A stretch of DNA of 64,000 nucleotides, taken from assembly GCF_000737785.1 (NCBI RefSeq), contig NZ_JPRO01000016.1, positions 1-64,000 on the forward strand, written 5' to 3'. The stretch comes from Chryseobacterium luteum (GTDB lineage: Bacteria > Bacteroidota > Bacteroidia > Flavobacteriales > Weeksellaceae). This document shows, piece by piece, positions 52,087-60,528 of the stretch. Positions within the stretch are counted from its first letter, which is position 1, and every line of letters begins with the position of its first letter. The notes beneath the pieces are model-generated. The model was not told the DNA's origin and searched no databases. It saw nothing but the letters and a program-made list of their open reading frames with translations. Both the position numbers and the translations under genes were made by a program.

Positions 52087-53016
52087 ATGAATTCTGAAAA
52101 AGAAACTTTCCAGTCTAAAAACTATGTCTCTAAATCTATATTTTACAGATTTTCACAATTCGTGGGCTTTCTGATCGGTGCCAGATTCTTCGTTGCTTTA
52201 CTGCTGACGTTTGCCCTTTATGTATCTACTTTTTTCCTGTTCAATCAGGATGAAACCTTTAGTAAATTTGTCTTTGATTTTAAAGTACATGGTATTATTT
52301 TCTGTACCGTGATAACCATCCTGGCCGGAGGAATCATCAACCAGTTTTATGATCTGGAAAAAGACCATATTGTAAAACCTTTCCGTACCAGAATCCAGAG
52401 CTTTATCAAGCAGAAATATTTTCTGTATGCTTACCTTGCTCTTACCGCAATCTCTCTTGGGGTCGCATGGATGATCTCTCATAAGGTTTTTGCTTTTTTT
52501 CTTGTATACCAGTTTTTTATGTGGTTTTACAGCCATAAATTAAGCAGATTGCTGATCATTAACAATCTTACTTTTGTAAGCCTTACGCTGTATCCTTTTT
52601 TCGGAATGATGGTGTACTACGAAACCTTTTCCAAAAAGGTACTGCTGATGGCAGTTTTTCTCTTTATGATCCTTTTGTGTATCGATATTGTGAAAGATAT
52701 GCTAACGAAAAGCGTTGACAGGGCATTCGGGTATACAACAATTCCGAACTATTTTAAAAGCAGAAATACCAGGATTATTATTATTTCCTTACTGATTATC
52801 ACAATAGCTGTTTCCATGAAACTGATCATTAAAACAGGTATATCAGGCTTTATGGCCTATTACTTTACCGGAGGCATGTTTGTAATGATCTTCTGTATTT
52901 ACCTTTTACTTCAATCTACCAGAAGAAGTAAATTCTTCACACTCAATATATTAAGATTCTGGGTTTTTATAGGAATTATCGCAATGCTTCTGAACGGAAT
53001 TGAAAGCAAATTGTAG
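52087..53016 (+). CDS. UbiA-family prenyltransferase
   Basis: 309 residues, about nine transmembrane helices. First Asp-rich motif NQFYDLEKD (NxxxDxxxD) and second DIVKDMLTKSVD are both intact. It attaches a polyprenyl chain to an acceptor in the membrane. Flavobacterial homologues next to the mevalonate genes are annotated as (S)-2,3-di-O-geranylgeranylglyceryl phosphate synthase-like, though the product in bacteria is unproven. It starts 10 nt after the kinase gene, so both form one operon with isoprenoid metabolism. Confidence 0.85.
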   Translation: MNSEKETFQSKNYVSKSIFYRFSQFVGFLIGARFFVALLLTFALYVSTFFLFNQDETFSKFVFDFKVHGIIFCTVITILAGGIINQFYDLEKDHIVKPFRTRIQSFIKQKYFLYAYLALTAISLGVAWMISHKVFAFFLVYQFFMWFYSHKLSRLLIINNLTFVSLTLYPFFGMMVYYETFSKKVLLMAVFLFMILLCIDIVKDMLTKSVDRAFGYTTIPNYFKSRNTRIIIISLLIITIAVSMKLIIKTGISGFMAYYFTGGMFVMIFCIYLLLQSTRRSKFFTLNILRFWVFIGIIAMLLNGIESKL

Positions 53017-53048
53017 AAAAATTTCTTTAAATAAACTGAGGTTATTGC

Positions 53049-53056
53049 TACCTTTG
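53049..53056 (+). promoter_or_regulatory. -7 promoter box of the proline dehydrogenase gene
   Basis: TACCTTTG, 24 nt before the ATG at 53081. No TTG at the right -33 distance was found. Confidence 0.55.
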
Positions 53057-53080
53057 CAAAACTAAATTTAATAAAAAGGA

Positions 53081-54247
53081 ATGCCCATTTTTAACGATAC
53101 TAAAGTTGCATTTGCAGACAAGTCTGATGCACAACTGAGAAAGGCGTACTGGATGTTTAAAATGATTGAACAGCCTGCTCTTACCAGCCTTGGAACTTCT
53201 GTCCTTAATTTTACGGTACACAACAATTTTCCTTTCGTGACCGGGATTGTAAAAAGCACTCTGTTTGAGCAGTTCTGTGGTGGCGAAACACGTGAAGAAA
53301 GTATGAAAGCGGTAAAACAGCTTTTCAAAAGAGGAGTGGGAAGTATTTTCGATTACTCTATTGAGGGCAAGGAAGATGAGGAAACCTTTGATGCGGTATG
53401 CAAAGAGATCAAAGAGATCATCAGATTCTCTGTTGGAAATCCGGCTATTCCTTTTATTGTGTTTAAGCCGACTGCTTTTGGAAGAATTGATCTGTATGAG
53501 GCGGTAGGAAAAGGTTCTGAGCTTACTTCAAGCCAGAAAGAAGAATGGCAAAGGGTCGTAAGAAGATTTGATGAAGTATGCAGCCTTTGCCATGAAAATG
53601 ATAAAAAAGTAATGGTAGATGCGGAAGAAACCTGGATGCAGGATTCTGCAGACCAGCTTTGTGAGGAAATGATGGAGAAATACAACCGGGAAAAACCGAT
53701 CGTCTGGAATACCATCCAGATGTACAGAACCGGAAGGCTGGAGTATATGGAAGCCCATCTTCAGAGAGCCAGAGAAAAAAATTACTTCATCGGGTACAAG
53801 ATCGTCCGCGGGGCCTATATGGAGAAGGAAAGAGCAAGGGCGGCGGAAAAAGGATATCCGGATCCTATTCAGCCGGATAAAGAAGCTTCTGATAAGAATT
53901 ATAATGCAGGAATTGATTTTGTAATGAATCATTTGGATATAGTATCTGCATTCTTCGGTACCCATAATGAGATCTCATCTGAATTGGTTATGGATAAAAT
54001 GAAAGCCAAATCTCTTGAAAACGGCAATCCGCATGTCTATTTTGGGCAGCTTTACGGAATGAGCGACAATATTACATTCTATCTTTCGGATAAAGGATAT
54101 AATGTGGCTAAATATCTTCCATACGGACCAGTAAAGGACGTTGTGCCTTATCTTACAAGAAGAGCCAGGGAAAACACTTCTGTAGCCGGGCAGACCGGAA
54201 GAGAATTGGGGCTCATCAGGAAAGAACTGGAAAGAAGAAAAAAATAG
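53081..54247 (+). CDS. proline dehydrogenase
   Basis: 388 residues. FAD-dependent TIM-barrel enzyme that oxidises proline to pyrroline-5-carboxylate and passes electrons to quinone. Motifs: KVMVDAEETWMQDS, YKIVRGAYMEKERARA and YLPYGPVKDVVPYLTRRARENTSVAGQT (core LPYGPVKDVVPYLTRRARENT), the last forming the proline-binding C-terminal helix with two Arg. It is the monofunctional type, not fused to the P5C dehydrogenase of PutA. Terminator follows. Confidence 0.93.
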   Translation: MPIFNDTKVAFADKSDAQLRKAYWMFKMIEQPALTSLGTSVLNFTVHNNFPFVTGIVKSTLFEQFCGGETREESMKAVKQLFKRGVGSIFDYSIEGKEDEETFDAVCKEIKEIIRFSVGNPAIPFIVFKPTAFGRIDLYEAVGKGSELTSSQKEEWQRVVRRFDEVCSLCHENDKKVMVDAEETWMQDSADQLCEEMMEKYNREKPIVWNTIQMYRTGRLEYMEAHLQRAREKNYFIGYKIVRGAYMEKERARAAEKGYPDPIQPDKEASDKNYNAGIDFVMNHLDIVSAFFGTHNEISSELVMDKMKAKSLENGNPHVYFGQLYGMSDNITFYLSDKGYNVAKYLPYGPVKDVVPYLTRRARENTSVAGQTGRELGLIRKELERRKK

Positions 54248-54272
54248 TAATATCATATAAAAAGATATACTT

Positions 54273-54303
54273 AAGACCTGCAGAAATACTGCAGGTCTTT
54301 TAT
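54273..54303 (+). terminator. terminator after the proline dehydrogenase gene
   Basis: Perfect 11-pair stem AAGACCTGCAG / CTGCAGGTCTT, loop AAATA, T-run. Confidence 0.92.
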
Positions 54304-54579
54304 TTTGATAATACATCTGTTTAAACTTATATCTTATAGTGTAAGTTGGCCAGTCGGAAAGGCGCAAATATTTTATCTGCGATAAAACTTCTAAACATTT
54401 ATTTTATAGTTTTTGCTGAAAATATTTGATTTTCCTATGCCTGAAAACATCCATACGTTTAAAACTTTGCAGCTTTCCAACAAAGAAGTTTAAACAAATT
54501 AAATGGTATAATATTCACGTATAAGCCATATATGATTTAAAAATTTAATTTTTTATAGTTTTTAGTGATCATTATTCGT
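54304..54579. other. AT-rich intergenic region
   Basis: About 275 nt with no recognised gene or structure, leading to the promoter box at 54580. It is monotonous A/T-rich DNA apart from a short GC-rich patch near 54345 (GGCCAGTCGGAAAGGCGC). Confidence 0.4.
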
Positions 54580-54587
54580 TATATTTG
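54580..54587 (+). promoter_or_regulatory. -7 promoter box of the T9SS protein gene
   Basis: TATATTTG, 25 nt before the ATG at 54613. No convincing TTG at -33. Confidence 0.55.
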
Positions 54588-54612
54588 AATGAACCATTAA
54601 AAAAACTAATAC

Positions 54613-55632
54613 ATGAAAACAGCATTACTCATTGCTGCCTTTATGGCAGCTAACTTTGTTACAGCGCAAACCTACGCCAATGGAGGTTTAAGTACCGGGG
54701 CTACTTCTAAAGGTGGTCTTGCGGCACCAGCCGGATACACATGGTCTGAACTTCAGAACAACACAGGAAATACTACAGAGTCTAATACCAGCATTGGCTT
54801 AGGAGGAACATTCAGTTCGGCTACAACAAGTTATTTTCTTGCCGATGATTTTACGGTCCCGGCCGGATCCAGCTGGCAGATCACGACCATAGATTTTTTT
54901 GCCTATCAGACAAATTATTCAGGAACTACAGCTCCTTTTAATACAGTGAGGGTTAATATATTCAGTTCAGATCCATCTGTTGCAGGCGCCGTAAGTGTAT
55001 ATGGAGATGATACAACAAACAGGTTCAGTGCAGGTGTGGATGCTAATATGTACAGAACCGGAAACAGTCTGGTACCAGCACCTACACCCCCTGCAACCAA
55101 TAGAAAGATATGGAAAGTTACAGCCAGTACCCCTAAAACTTTGAGTGCGGGTACGTATTGGGTAAAATATCAGTTGCAAAATGTAGTGACTGCCAATGCG
55201 GGCTTCTTACCTGCAGTTACCATCGTAGGAAACAGGGGGCTTCCCTCTTTTAATGCGAAGCAGTTTGACGCTATCGGGGGAACCTGGGCCCCTGTAGTAG
55301 ATGCCGGAAATCCTGCAACAGCTCCGGATTATCCTTTGGATATGCCATTTGTAATTACCTTTACTTCTACAACATTGGGCACACAGGAAACGATGCAGTA
55401 TGATAACAGAATTCAGGTTTATCCTAATCCTGTAAAAGACAATTTCAGAATTAATAATCCTGAAAAGCTTAAAATAAGTACTGTAGAAATTATGGACGCA
55501 TCCGGAAAACTGGTCCGTACTTTAAAGGGTTCCGAAGAGTACAATGTTTCAGATCTTCCAAAGGGAAATTATATTCTGAAAATAAAGAGTGAAGGCGGGC
55601 TTGCAAAAATTACAAAACTAATAAAGCAATAG
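54613..55632 (+). CDS. secreted protein with T9SS sorting domain
   Basis: 339 residues. Signal peptide MKTALLIAAFMAANFVTAQ; a Gly/Thr/Ser-rich beta domain (about 25-255, with YFLADDFTVPAGSSWQITTIDFFAYQ, core DDFTVPAGSSWQITTIDFFA), which is a DUF-like jelly-roll pattern seen in other flavobacterial surface proteins; and a C-terminal type A T9SS domain (about 265-339, RIQVYPNPVKDNFRINNPE, DLPKGNYILKIK). No catalytic motif seen. Probably exported and cell-surface; role unknown. It converges with the HTH regulator gene. Confidence 0.8.
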   Translation: MKTALLIAAFMAANFVTAQTYANGGLSTGATSKGGLAAPAGYTWSELQNNTGNTTESNTSIGLGGTFSSATTSYFLADDFTVPAGSSWQITTIDFFAYQTNYSGTTAPFNTVRVNIFSSDPSVAGAVSVYGDDTTNRFSAGVDANMYRTGNSLVPAPTPPATNRKIWKVTASTPKTLSAGTYWVKYQLQNVVTANAGFLPAVTIVGNRGLPSFNAKQFDAIGGTWAPVVDAGNPATAPDYPLDMPFVITFTSTTLGTQETMQYDNRIQVYPNPVKDNFRINNPEKLKISTVEIMDASGKLVRTLKGSEEYNVSDLPKGNYILKIKSEGGLAKITKLIKQ

Positions 55633-55662
55633 CTTTAGTTTTCTTCTTCAAATATTTTTTAT

Positions 55663-55692
55663 CCTGGCCATTTTCTTTGGCCAGGTTTTTTA
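55663..55692. terminator. bidirectional terminator between the T9SS gene and the HTH gene
   Basis: Stem CCTGGCCA / TGGCCAGG with TTTTCTT loop; T-run on the plus strand and A-run before it. Its right edge touches the stop of the leftward gene. Confidence 0.85.
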
Positions 55693-56226
55693 TGGCTCAA
55701 AACTTTCAAATTTTCCGTTTTCATAAAACAGAACAATCCTTTTTATTTTATTTGATTGATTTCCAATGACTTGATTAATAGCCTGGTTATTGATATTTTC
55801 TAATCGCTGAGAATCTGATATATTTTCCTGAGTCTTATATGGGGGTGGTACAAACGATTCTCGCGGGCTTTCTTTGAATGACTCAATTTCCTCTTCAGCT
55901 CCGAAATCTTCATCATCTTTCATCATGGTAAACAGATCGGGCAGCGGAGTAGGTTTTCCTTTCTCATCTTCCTTCTTTTCCTCTAAAACAGATGTTACTT
56001 CCGGTAATTCGGATTTCAGCATTTCACCTTCGCCCGTAACCAGCCAGTCCCAAAGAATTTCAGGGAAGCTCGACTTTATCTTTATAATAAATTCCAGAGA
56101 CGGTTTGTTTCTTCCGGAAGTAATGTGCGAAATAGATGAACGCTGTACATCAATCTCGTCTGCAAACTCGGAAGGGCTGAGATTTGAATATTCTATAACT
56201 TTGGAAATTCTCTCGTTTAAACTCAT
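55690..56226 (-). CDS. XRE-family helix-turn-helix transcriptional regulator
   Basis: 178 residues. N-terminal HTH_3 domain (about 5-60): ERISKVIEYSNLSPSEFADEIDVQRSSISHITSGRNKPSLEFI (core SPSEFADEIDVQRSSISHIT), with the recognition helix in QRSSISHITSGRNKPS. An acidic, Pro/Glu-rich linker (about 75-130) leads to a conserved-looking C-terminal piece (SNKIKRIVLFYENGKFESFEP). No LexA-type Ser-Lys peptidase pair or ligand-binding domain is seen. It faces an unusual 0.8-kb AT-rich region that contains repeated palindromes, one overlapping its own promoter, so it is probably autoregulated. Confidence 0.82.
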   Translation of the reverse strand: MSLNERISKVIEYSNLSPSEFADEIDVQRSSISHITSGRNKPSLEFIIKIKSSFPEILWDWLVTGEGEMLKSELPEVTSVLEEKKEDEKGKPTPLPDLFTMMKDDEDFGAEEEIESFKESPRESFVPPPYKTQENISDSQRLENINNQAINQVIGNQSNKIKRIVLFYENGKFESFEP

Positions 56227-56245
56227 AAAATAAGCTTTCAGTTGT

Positions 56246-56280
56246 TTTACAAATGTAAATAATAAAATTCACATGAACAA
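56246..56280 (-). promoter_or_regulatory. promoter of the HTH gene overlapping a palindromic operator candidate
   Basis: Minus strand: TTG (56280-56278), 20-nt spacer, TACATTTG (56257-56250). The palindrome TTTAC-AAAT-GTAAA (56246-56259) covers the -7 box, an arrangement expected for autorepression. Confidence 0.7.
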
Positions 56281-57012
56281 GTTACAAAAGTAAATGATAT
56301 AAATATTTATTAATATACATATGTAAACTAGTATAACATATTGATAAATAACAATTTATGTAATCTACTTTACGATAAAATTCAATTAAATAATGTAAAT
56401 TATATTTTAATGGTATAATTTATAACAAATGAATATCACTAAACATCTTTTCTTCATAAGTATTATTAAAATAAATCACCCAGATAAATATATTATAAAG
56501 CATTGTTTATTAATATATTAACCCATGGCATATATAGATACTATTCTTAAGATGAAAAGTGTTTATTATATCGTATACAATTGTAATATTGCATATAAAT
56601 AGCTATAAAACAATTCTTTATGGTAAAAACATATAATAGATATTTTCTTTAAGACTATAAATCCTGTAAATAGAGTAAAATATATTTTTTATACTTTTAA
56701 ATCCCTGTGAAATTCAGCAATAAATGCAAAATATATAAATTTACATTTGTATACATATGTAAGCAGTATAGTTTTCCACATTAATTATGTTTAACTATAT
56801 TATACCTATTCTTAAATAAACAGTAATTTTTCCACTTAAAGTAAGGTTATAAATATAATTGATATAAATCCTATAAAACACTGATTTAATGTGTTTTAAA
56901 TTTTTTGTTTTATATATTATGCAATTAACAATTTTATCCACAGACAAAATGACAGTCGCTATTGTTTAGTGTAATTACAAATGTTAACTGTTTATTTCTG
57001 TCTAAAAATCAT

Positions 57013-57020
57013 TAAATTTG
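57013..57020 (+). promoter_or_regulatory. -7 promoter box of the M14 peptidase gene
   Basis: TAAATTTG, 20 nt before the ATG at 57041. It rules out the longer in-frame start at 56981. Confidence 0.65.
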
Positions 57021-57040
57021 ACTCTTGTAAATTATCTATA

Positions 57041-58150
57041 ATGAACTTTGAACAAATGTATTCTCCTAACCCTGATTTCCCAAACCGTTATATTTCCCCG
57101 GAAAAATTATTTTCTTATTTACAGGACACTCTCAGCGATTACATTCATGAGATTGGAAGATCGTATTTAGATAAACCCGTTTATCAGTTAAGCATAGGAA
57201 CAGGAGCTATTCATGTTCTTGCCTGGTCGCAGATGCACGGCAATGAGTCCAATGCCACCCACGCGATGCTTGATCTCCTGGAGACTTTAGATAAGGCTCC
57301 GGAAATAAAAGAAGATTTTTTCAGCAAGATCACACTGGATTTTATTTTTATGCTGAATCCTGACGGTTCAGAAAGATGGACAAGAATGAATGCTGCCGAT
57401 ATTGACCTGAACAGGGATTTTCACAACGAGTCAAGCAAAGAGATTAAACTCCTTAAAAAAGCTGCTGCTTCAAAAAAATACGACTATGCATTAAATCTGC
57501 ACGAACAGAGAACTATTTTTACTACAGACGGGATACATCCGGCAACACTTTCCTTTTTGGCTCCCTCCGAAAATATAGAACGTACCGTAACGGATAACAG
57601 GAAAAAATGCATGGCTGTAATTGGAAAAGTTTATGAACACTTGAATGAATTAATTCCAAACCAGATCGGCAGATATTCTGATGAGTTTTATCCGACCTCT
57701 ACCGGTGATAACTTTATAAAAGCAGGAATGCCGACTATTTTATTTGAAGGCGGGCATTTTGTGGACGATTATACAAGAAAGGGAACCCGGAAATATTATA
57801 CACTTGCTTTATATTATGCATTAAAAGCAATCAGTGAGCTGAACTCTGATATTGAAGGCTGGGAAAAATATCTTGAAATTCCGGAAAACCAGGAAACGCA
57901 TTATGACATTATTTACAGAAATGTAAAGTTGAATACAGGCCACGAGTGCATTCTGGACGTTGCAGTTCAGTACCGCGAAATGATAGAAAAAGGAAAGGAT
58001 GAAATATCTTTTGTTCCTTTTGTAATGGAAGTGGGAGATGTGAAAAAAAGAAAAGGCTGGTTGGAAATAGACTGTACAGGAAAGAAATTTGTAGCCGCTA
58101 CCAAATATCCGAAACTGGATTCTCCCGCAGAATTTACAATAGAAGATTAA
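57041..58150 (+). CDS. M14-family zinc carboxypeptidase
   Basis: 369 residues from the ATG after the promoter. First zinc motif HGNE in LAWSQMHGNESNATHAMLDLL, second ligand His in YDYALNLHEQR, the substrate pocket LNRDF, and the catalytic Glu in ILFEGGHFVDD. No signal peptide, so it is cytoplasmic, in contrast to classical secreted M14 enzymes; relatives trim peptides or modify peptidoglycan-derived peptides. The C-terminal 80 residues form a beta-rich extension. Its promoter lies at the far end of the AT-rich operator region. Confidence 0.85.
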   Translation: MNFEQMYSPNPDFPNRYISPEKLFSYLQDTLSDYIHEIGRSYLDKPVYQLSIGTGAIHVLAWSQMHGNESNATHAMLDLLETLDKAPEIKEDFFSKITLDFIFMLNPDGSERWTRMNAADIDLNRDFHNESSKEIKLLKKAAASKKYDYALNLHEQRTIFTTDGIHPATLSFLAPSENIERTVTDNRKKCMAVIGKVYEHLNELIPNQIGRYSDEFYPTSTGDNFIKAGMPTILFEGGHFVDDYTRKGTRKYYTLALYYALKAISELNSDIEGWEKYLEIPENQETHYDIIYRNVKLNTGHECILDVAVQYREMIEKGKDEISFVPFVMEVGDVKKRKGWLEIDCTGKKFVAATKYPKLDSPAEFTIED

Positions 58151-58251
58151 ATATTTTTGTTACGAATAACCGAGCTCATATTTTCCTCACAGATTTTGAA
58201 AATAAGCATATAGAAGATAATAAACGCATCTGCTCAATCAGAGCATAAAAC

Positions 58252-58298
58252 AAAACGTCCTCAAAAAGCATTACTCTTTGAGGACGTTATTATTTTTA
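58252..58298. terminator. bidirectional terminator between the M14 peptidase and DUF4920 genes
   Basis: Stem AACGTCCTCAAA / TTTGAGGACGTT with an 11-nt loop; T-rich on both sides. Convergent genes. Confidence 0.9.
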
Positions 58299-58305
58299 TA
58301 GAAAA

Positions 58306-58821
58306 CTAGTTCACTACTTTGATTCCATTGGCTACAAACCTGATCTCTTCTTTGGGAGCCGTGATGGCATCAATTTCAGCCTGAGGCTTCTTGGCATCCT
58401 CGGCGTAATGTTTCTGCTCGTCCACTGAAGTTACCTTTCTCTCTGCAGTGCCTTCCAATACAACATTTTTACCTTTTAAAGCTGTCGGAACAAAGAATGC
58501 ATAATCCTTCATTTTCACGAAAAACTGAGAATTGTCTTCAGTTTGGATAGTAAGCCAGCATCCCTTTTTCTCGCATACATCAGTTACTTTTCCTTTAACA
58601 GCTATGCCTTCCACTTTTTTATTGTCTTTCTTAAGCTTTTTACTCAGCTTATCTACGGTGATGGCTTTAGACTCCGAAGTTACTCCAGCTCCATATGCAT
58701 CACCCACAACGGCATTTCCTGTTGGTGGTCCGGATTTTTCCTGTGCGAAAGCTAAAGCAGAAATACTTACAGCTGCCGCGAATAATATAGCCTTTAATTT
58801 CATTTTTAATATTTTTTTCAA
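58306..58821 (-). CDS. DUF4920 secreted protein
   Basis: About 165-171 residues; starts at 58821 or at the internal Met 58803 (MKLKAILFAAAVSISALAFAQ), the latter giving a tighter signal peptide. The mature domain has the DUF4920 core GKVTDVCEKKGCWLTIQTEDN with two Cys (DVCEKKGCW) that could bind metal or form a disulfide, and FVKMKDYAFFVPTALKGKNVVLEGTA. Function unknown; the OB-like core suggests ligand or metal binding in the periplasm. Monocistronic and divergent from the APC permease gene. Confidence 0.85.
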   Translation of the reverse strand: MKKILKMKLKAILFAAAVSISALAFAQEKSGPPTGNAVVGDAYGAGVTSESKAITVDKLSKKLKKDNKKVEGIAVKGKVTDVCEKKGCWLTIQTEDNSQFFVKMKDYAFFVPTALKGKNVVLEGTAERKVTSVDEQKHYAEDAKKPQAEIDAITAPKEEIRFVANGIKVVN

Positions 58822-58922
58822 AAGTACTAATTAAAATTGAATAACAATTCGATAAAAACTTGATAAAAAACAGTTGGTGCGGTAAATTTTAAACAAATTT
58901 CAGAATCAGTCTCAGATTTGTT

Positions 58923-58930
58923 TATATTTG
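58923..58930 (+). promoter_or_regulatory. -7 promoter box of the APC permease gene
   Basis: TATATTTG, 16 nt before the ATG at 58947. A TTG at 58941 could extend the protein by two residues but lies almost at the expected transcript start. Confidence 0.6.
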
Positions 58931-58946
58931 ATGTCTATACTTGACT

Positions 58947-60362
58947 ATGCAGAAAAAACTGAAACTTTGGGATGCCATTATGCTGGTAATGGGATCAATG
59001 ATCGGGAGCGGAATTTTTATTGTAAGTGCCGATATGATGCGGAATCTGGGATCGGGTTTCTGGCTGGTCATAGTCTGGATCGTTACCGGAGTGATGACAG
59101 TAGCAGCGGCAATCAGCTATGGAGAACTTTCAGCCCTGTTTCCAAAAGCAGGCGGGCAGTATACCTATCTTAAAGAGATCTTTGGAAAAAGAATGGGATT
59201 TCTTTACGGATGGGGCCTGTTTACAGTGATCCAGACGGGTACCATTGCGGCAGTAGCGATGGCTTTCGGTAAATTTACAGCTTATCTTGTTCCTTCATTG
59301 AATGATGCATCACCGCTTTTCCAGAGCGGAGAATTCAAAATTACCTGGATACAGATCCTTGCCATTGCGGTTATCCTTTTACTTACATACATTAATACCA
59401 GGGGAGTACAGAGTGGAAAACTGCTTCAGAATGTATTCACCGGGTCAAAAATTATAGCCTTGGTAGGCTTGATCGCTGCCGGATTTATTCTGGTTGATTT
59501 CTCGCATCTGTCTGAAAATTTCAGTCTTGGTTTTGATTCATTCAATAATTTTAAAAAAGACCTTAGCGGTAATTTTCTTAAAGAAGGCTGGGAGCCGATC
59601 GGTGGAATGGCCTTGCTTGGAGGGATTGCAGCGGCTATGGTAGGCTCTGTTTTCAGTTCTGTGGCCTGGGAAAGTGTCACTTTTGTTTCCGGAGAAGTGG
59701 AAAACCCGAAGAAAAATATTGTTAAATCCATGATCTATGGAACTTCCGCAGTTATGATCCTTTATCTGGCGGTCAATTATGTATACCTGAATGCCCTGGA
59801 TAGAGACAGTATTGCTTTTGCAGCGAATGACAGGGTTGCTGTTGCGGCATCACAGAATATTTTCGGAAATGCGGGTACAGTTATTATTGCAGTTCTTGTA
59901 ATGGTTTCTACATTCGGGTGTAACAACGGACTTATCCTGGCAGGAGCCAGAGTATTTCAGACCATGGCCAAAGACGGAATGTTTTTTAAATCAGCAGAGA
60001 AGAATAATAAAAATGAGGTTCCGGAAAATGCATTATGGATGCAGGGAATCTGGGCATCGGTATTATGTCTTAGCGGGCAGTACGGTAATCTCCTGGATAT
60101 GATTTCTTTTGTAATCGTCTTGTTTTATATGATTACCGTTTTCGGGGTTATCTATTTAAGATTTAAAAAACCGGATCTTGAAAGACCTTATAAAACCTGG
60201 CTGTATCCGGTAACTCCTATTATCTATCTTCTGATAGGGACAGGATTTTGCGTGCTTCTTCTGATATACAAACAGCAGTATACCTGGCCCGGATTTTTAA
60301 TGGTGCTCCTGGGACTTCCGGTGTATTATTTTATCAACAGGAAAAAACAGACGGATCAATAG
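58947..60362 (+). CDS. APC-family amino acid permease
   Basis: 471 residues, 12 predicted helices of the LeuT fold. First helix has LWDAIMLVMGSMIGSGIFIVSADM (core GSMIGSGIFIVSADM), with the unwound GSGIF substrate motif; later VSTFGCNNGLILAGARVFQTMAKDGMFF (core GCNNGLILAGARVFQTMAKD). It resembles LAT-type amino-acid antiporters or serine/threonine exchangers. Consistent with an amino-acid-based diet. Strong terminator after it. Confidence 0.9.
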   Translation: MQKKLKLWDAIMLVMGSMIGSGIFIVSADMMRNLGSGFWLVIVWIVTGVMTVAAAISYGELSALFPKAGGQYTYLKEIFGKRMGFLYGWGLFTVIQTGTIAAVAMAFGKFTAYLVPSLNDASPLFQSGEFKITWIQILAIAVILLLTYINTRGVQSGKLLQNVFTGSKIIALVGLIAAGFILVDFSHLSENFSLGFDSFNNFKKDLSGNFLKEGWEPIGGMALLGGIAAAMVGSVFSSVAWESVTFVSGEVENPKKNIVKSMIYGTSAVMILYLAVNYVYLNALDRDSIAFAANDRVAVAASQNIFGNAGTVIIAVLVMVSTFGCNNGLILAGARVFQTMAKDGMFFKSAEKNNKNEVPENALWMQGIWASVLCLSGQYGNLLDMISFVIVLFYMITVFGVIYLRFKKPDLERPYKTWLYPVTPIIYLLIGTGFCVLLLIYKQQYTWPGFLMVLLGLPVYYFINRKKQTDQ

Positions 60363-60392
60363 GATAAAATTTGATTGTATCTATATTACTTT

Positions 60393-60428
60393 AGGGCTCC
60401 CGCACGAATCGCGGAGCCCTTTTTTTCA
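60393..60428 (+). terminator. terminator after the APC permease gene
   Basis: Stem AGGGCTCC / GGAGCCCT around a 12-nt loop, then T7. Confidence 0.92.
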
Positions 60429-60528
60429 ATAATATTTTAATGTCTTTTCCCTTTTATTTCATGAAAATGCGTATTTTGGTATTCTTTTTAAGTAATACCG
60501 GATTATGAAGTAAAATAAGAAGCTGACT

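Larger units (their letters stand above)
56227..57040. promoter_or_regulatory. 814-nt AT-rich non-coding region with multiple TAC-N4-GTA palindromes
   Basis: No gene was recognised. Exact TAC-N4-GTA sites occur at 56248-56257, 56283-56292, 56316-56325, 56576-56585, 56742-56751 and 56752-56761, the last two abutting, plus a near-match at 56976-56985. DnaA-box-like TTATCCACA (56934-56942) and TTTTCCACA (56772-56780) also lie here. Sites near the HTH gene are candidate operators; the rest could be distributed binding sites or part of a replication/partition element. Confidence 0.55.

Noticed and set aside
56981..57040. 20-residue N-terminal extension of the M14 peptidase
   Set aside because: The -7 box at 57013-57020 lies inside it, so translation must start at 57041.
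56227..57040. Prophage or plasmid remnant next to the HTH gene
   Set aside because: No integrase, replication, structural or partition gene is adjacent; flanks are ordinary chromosomal genes.
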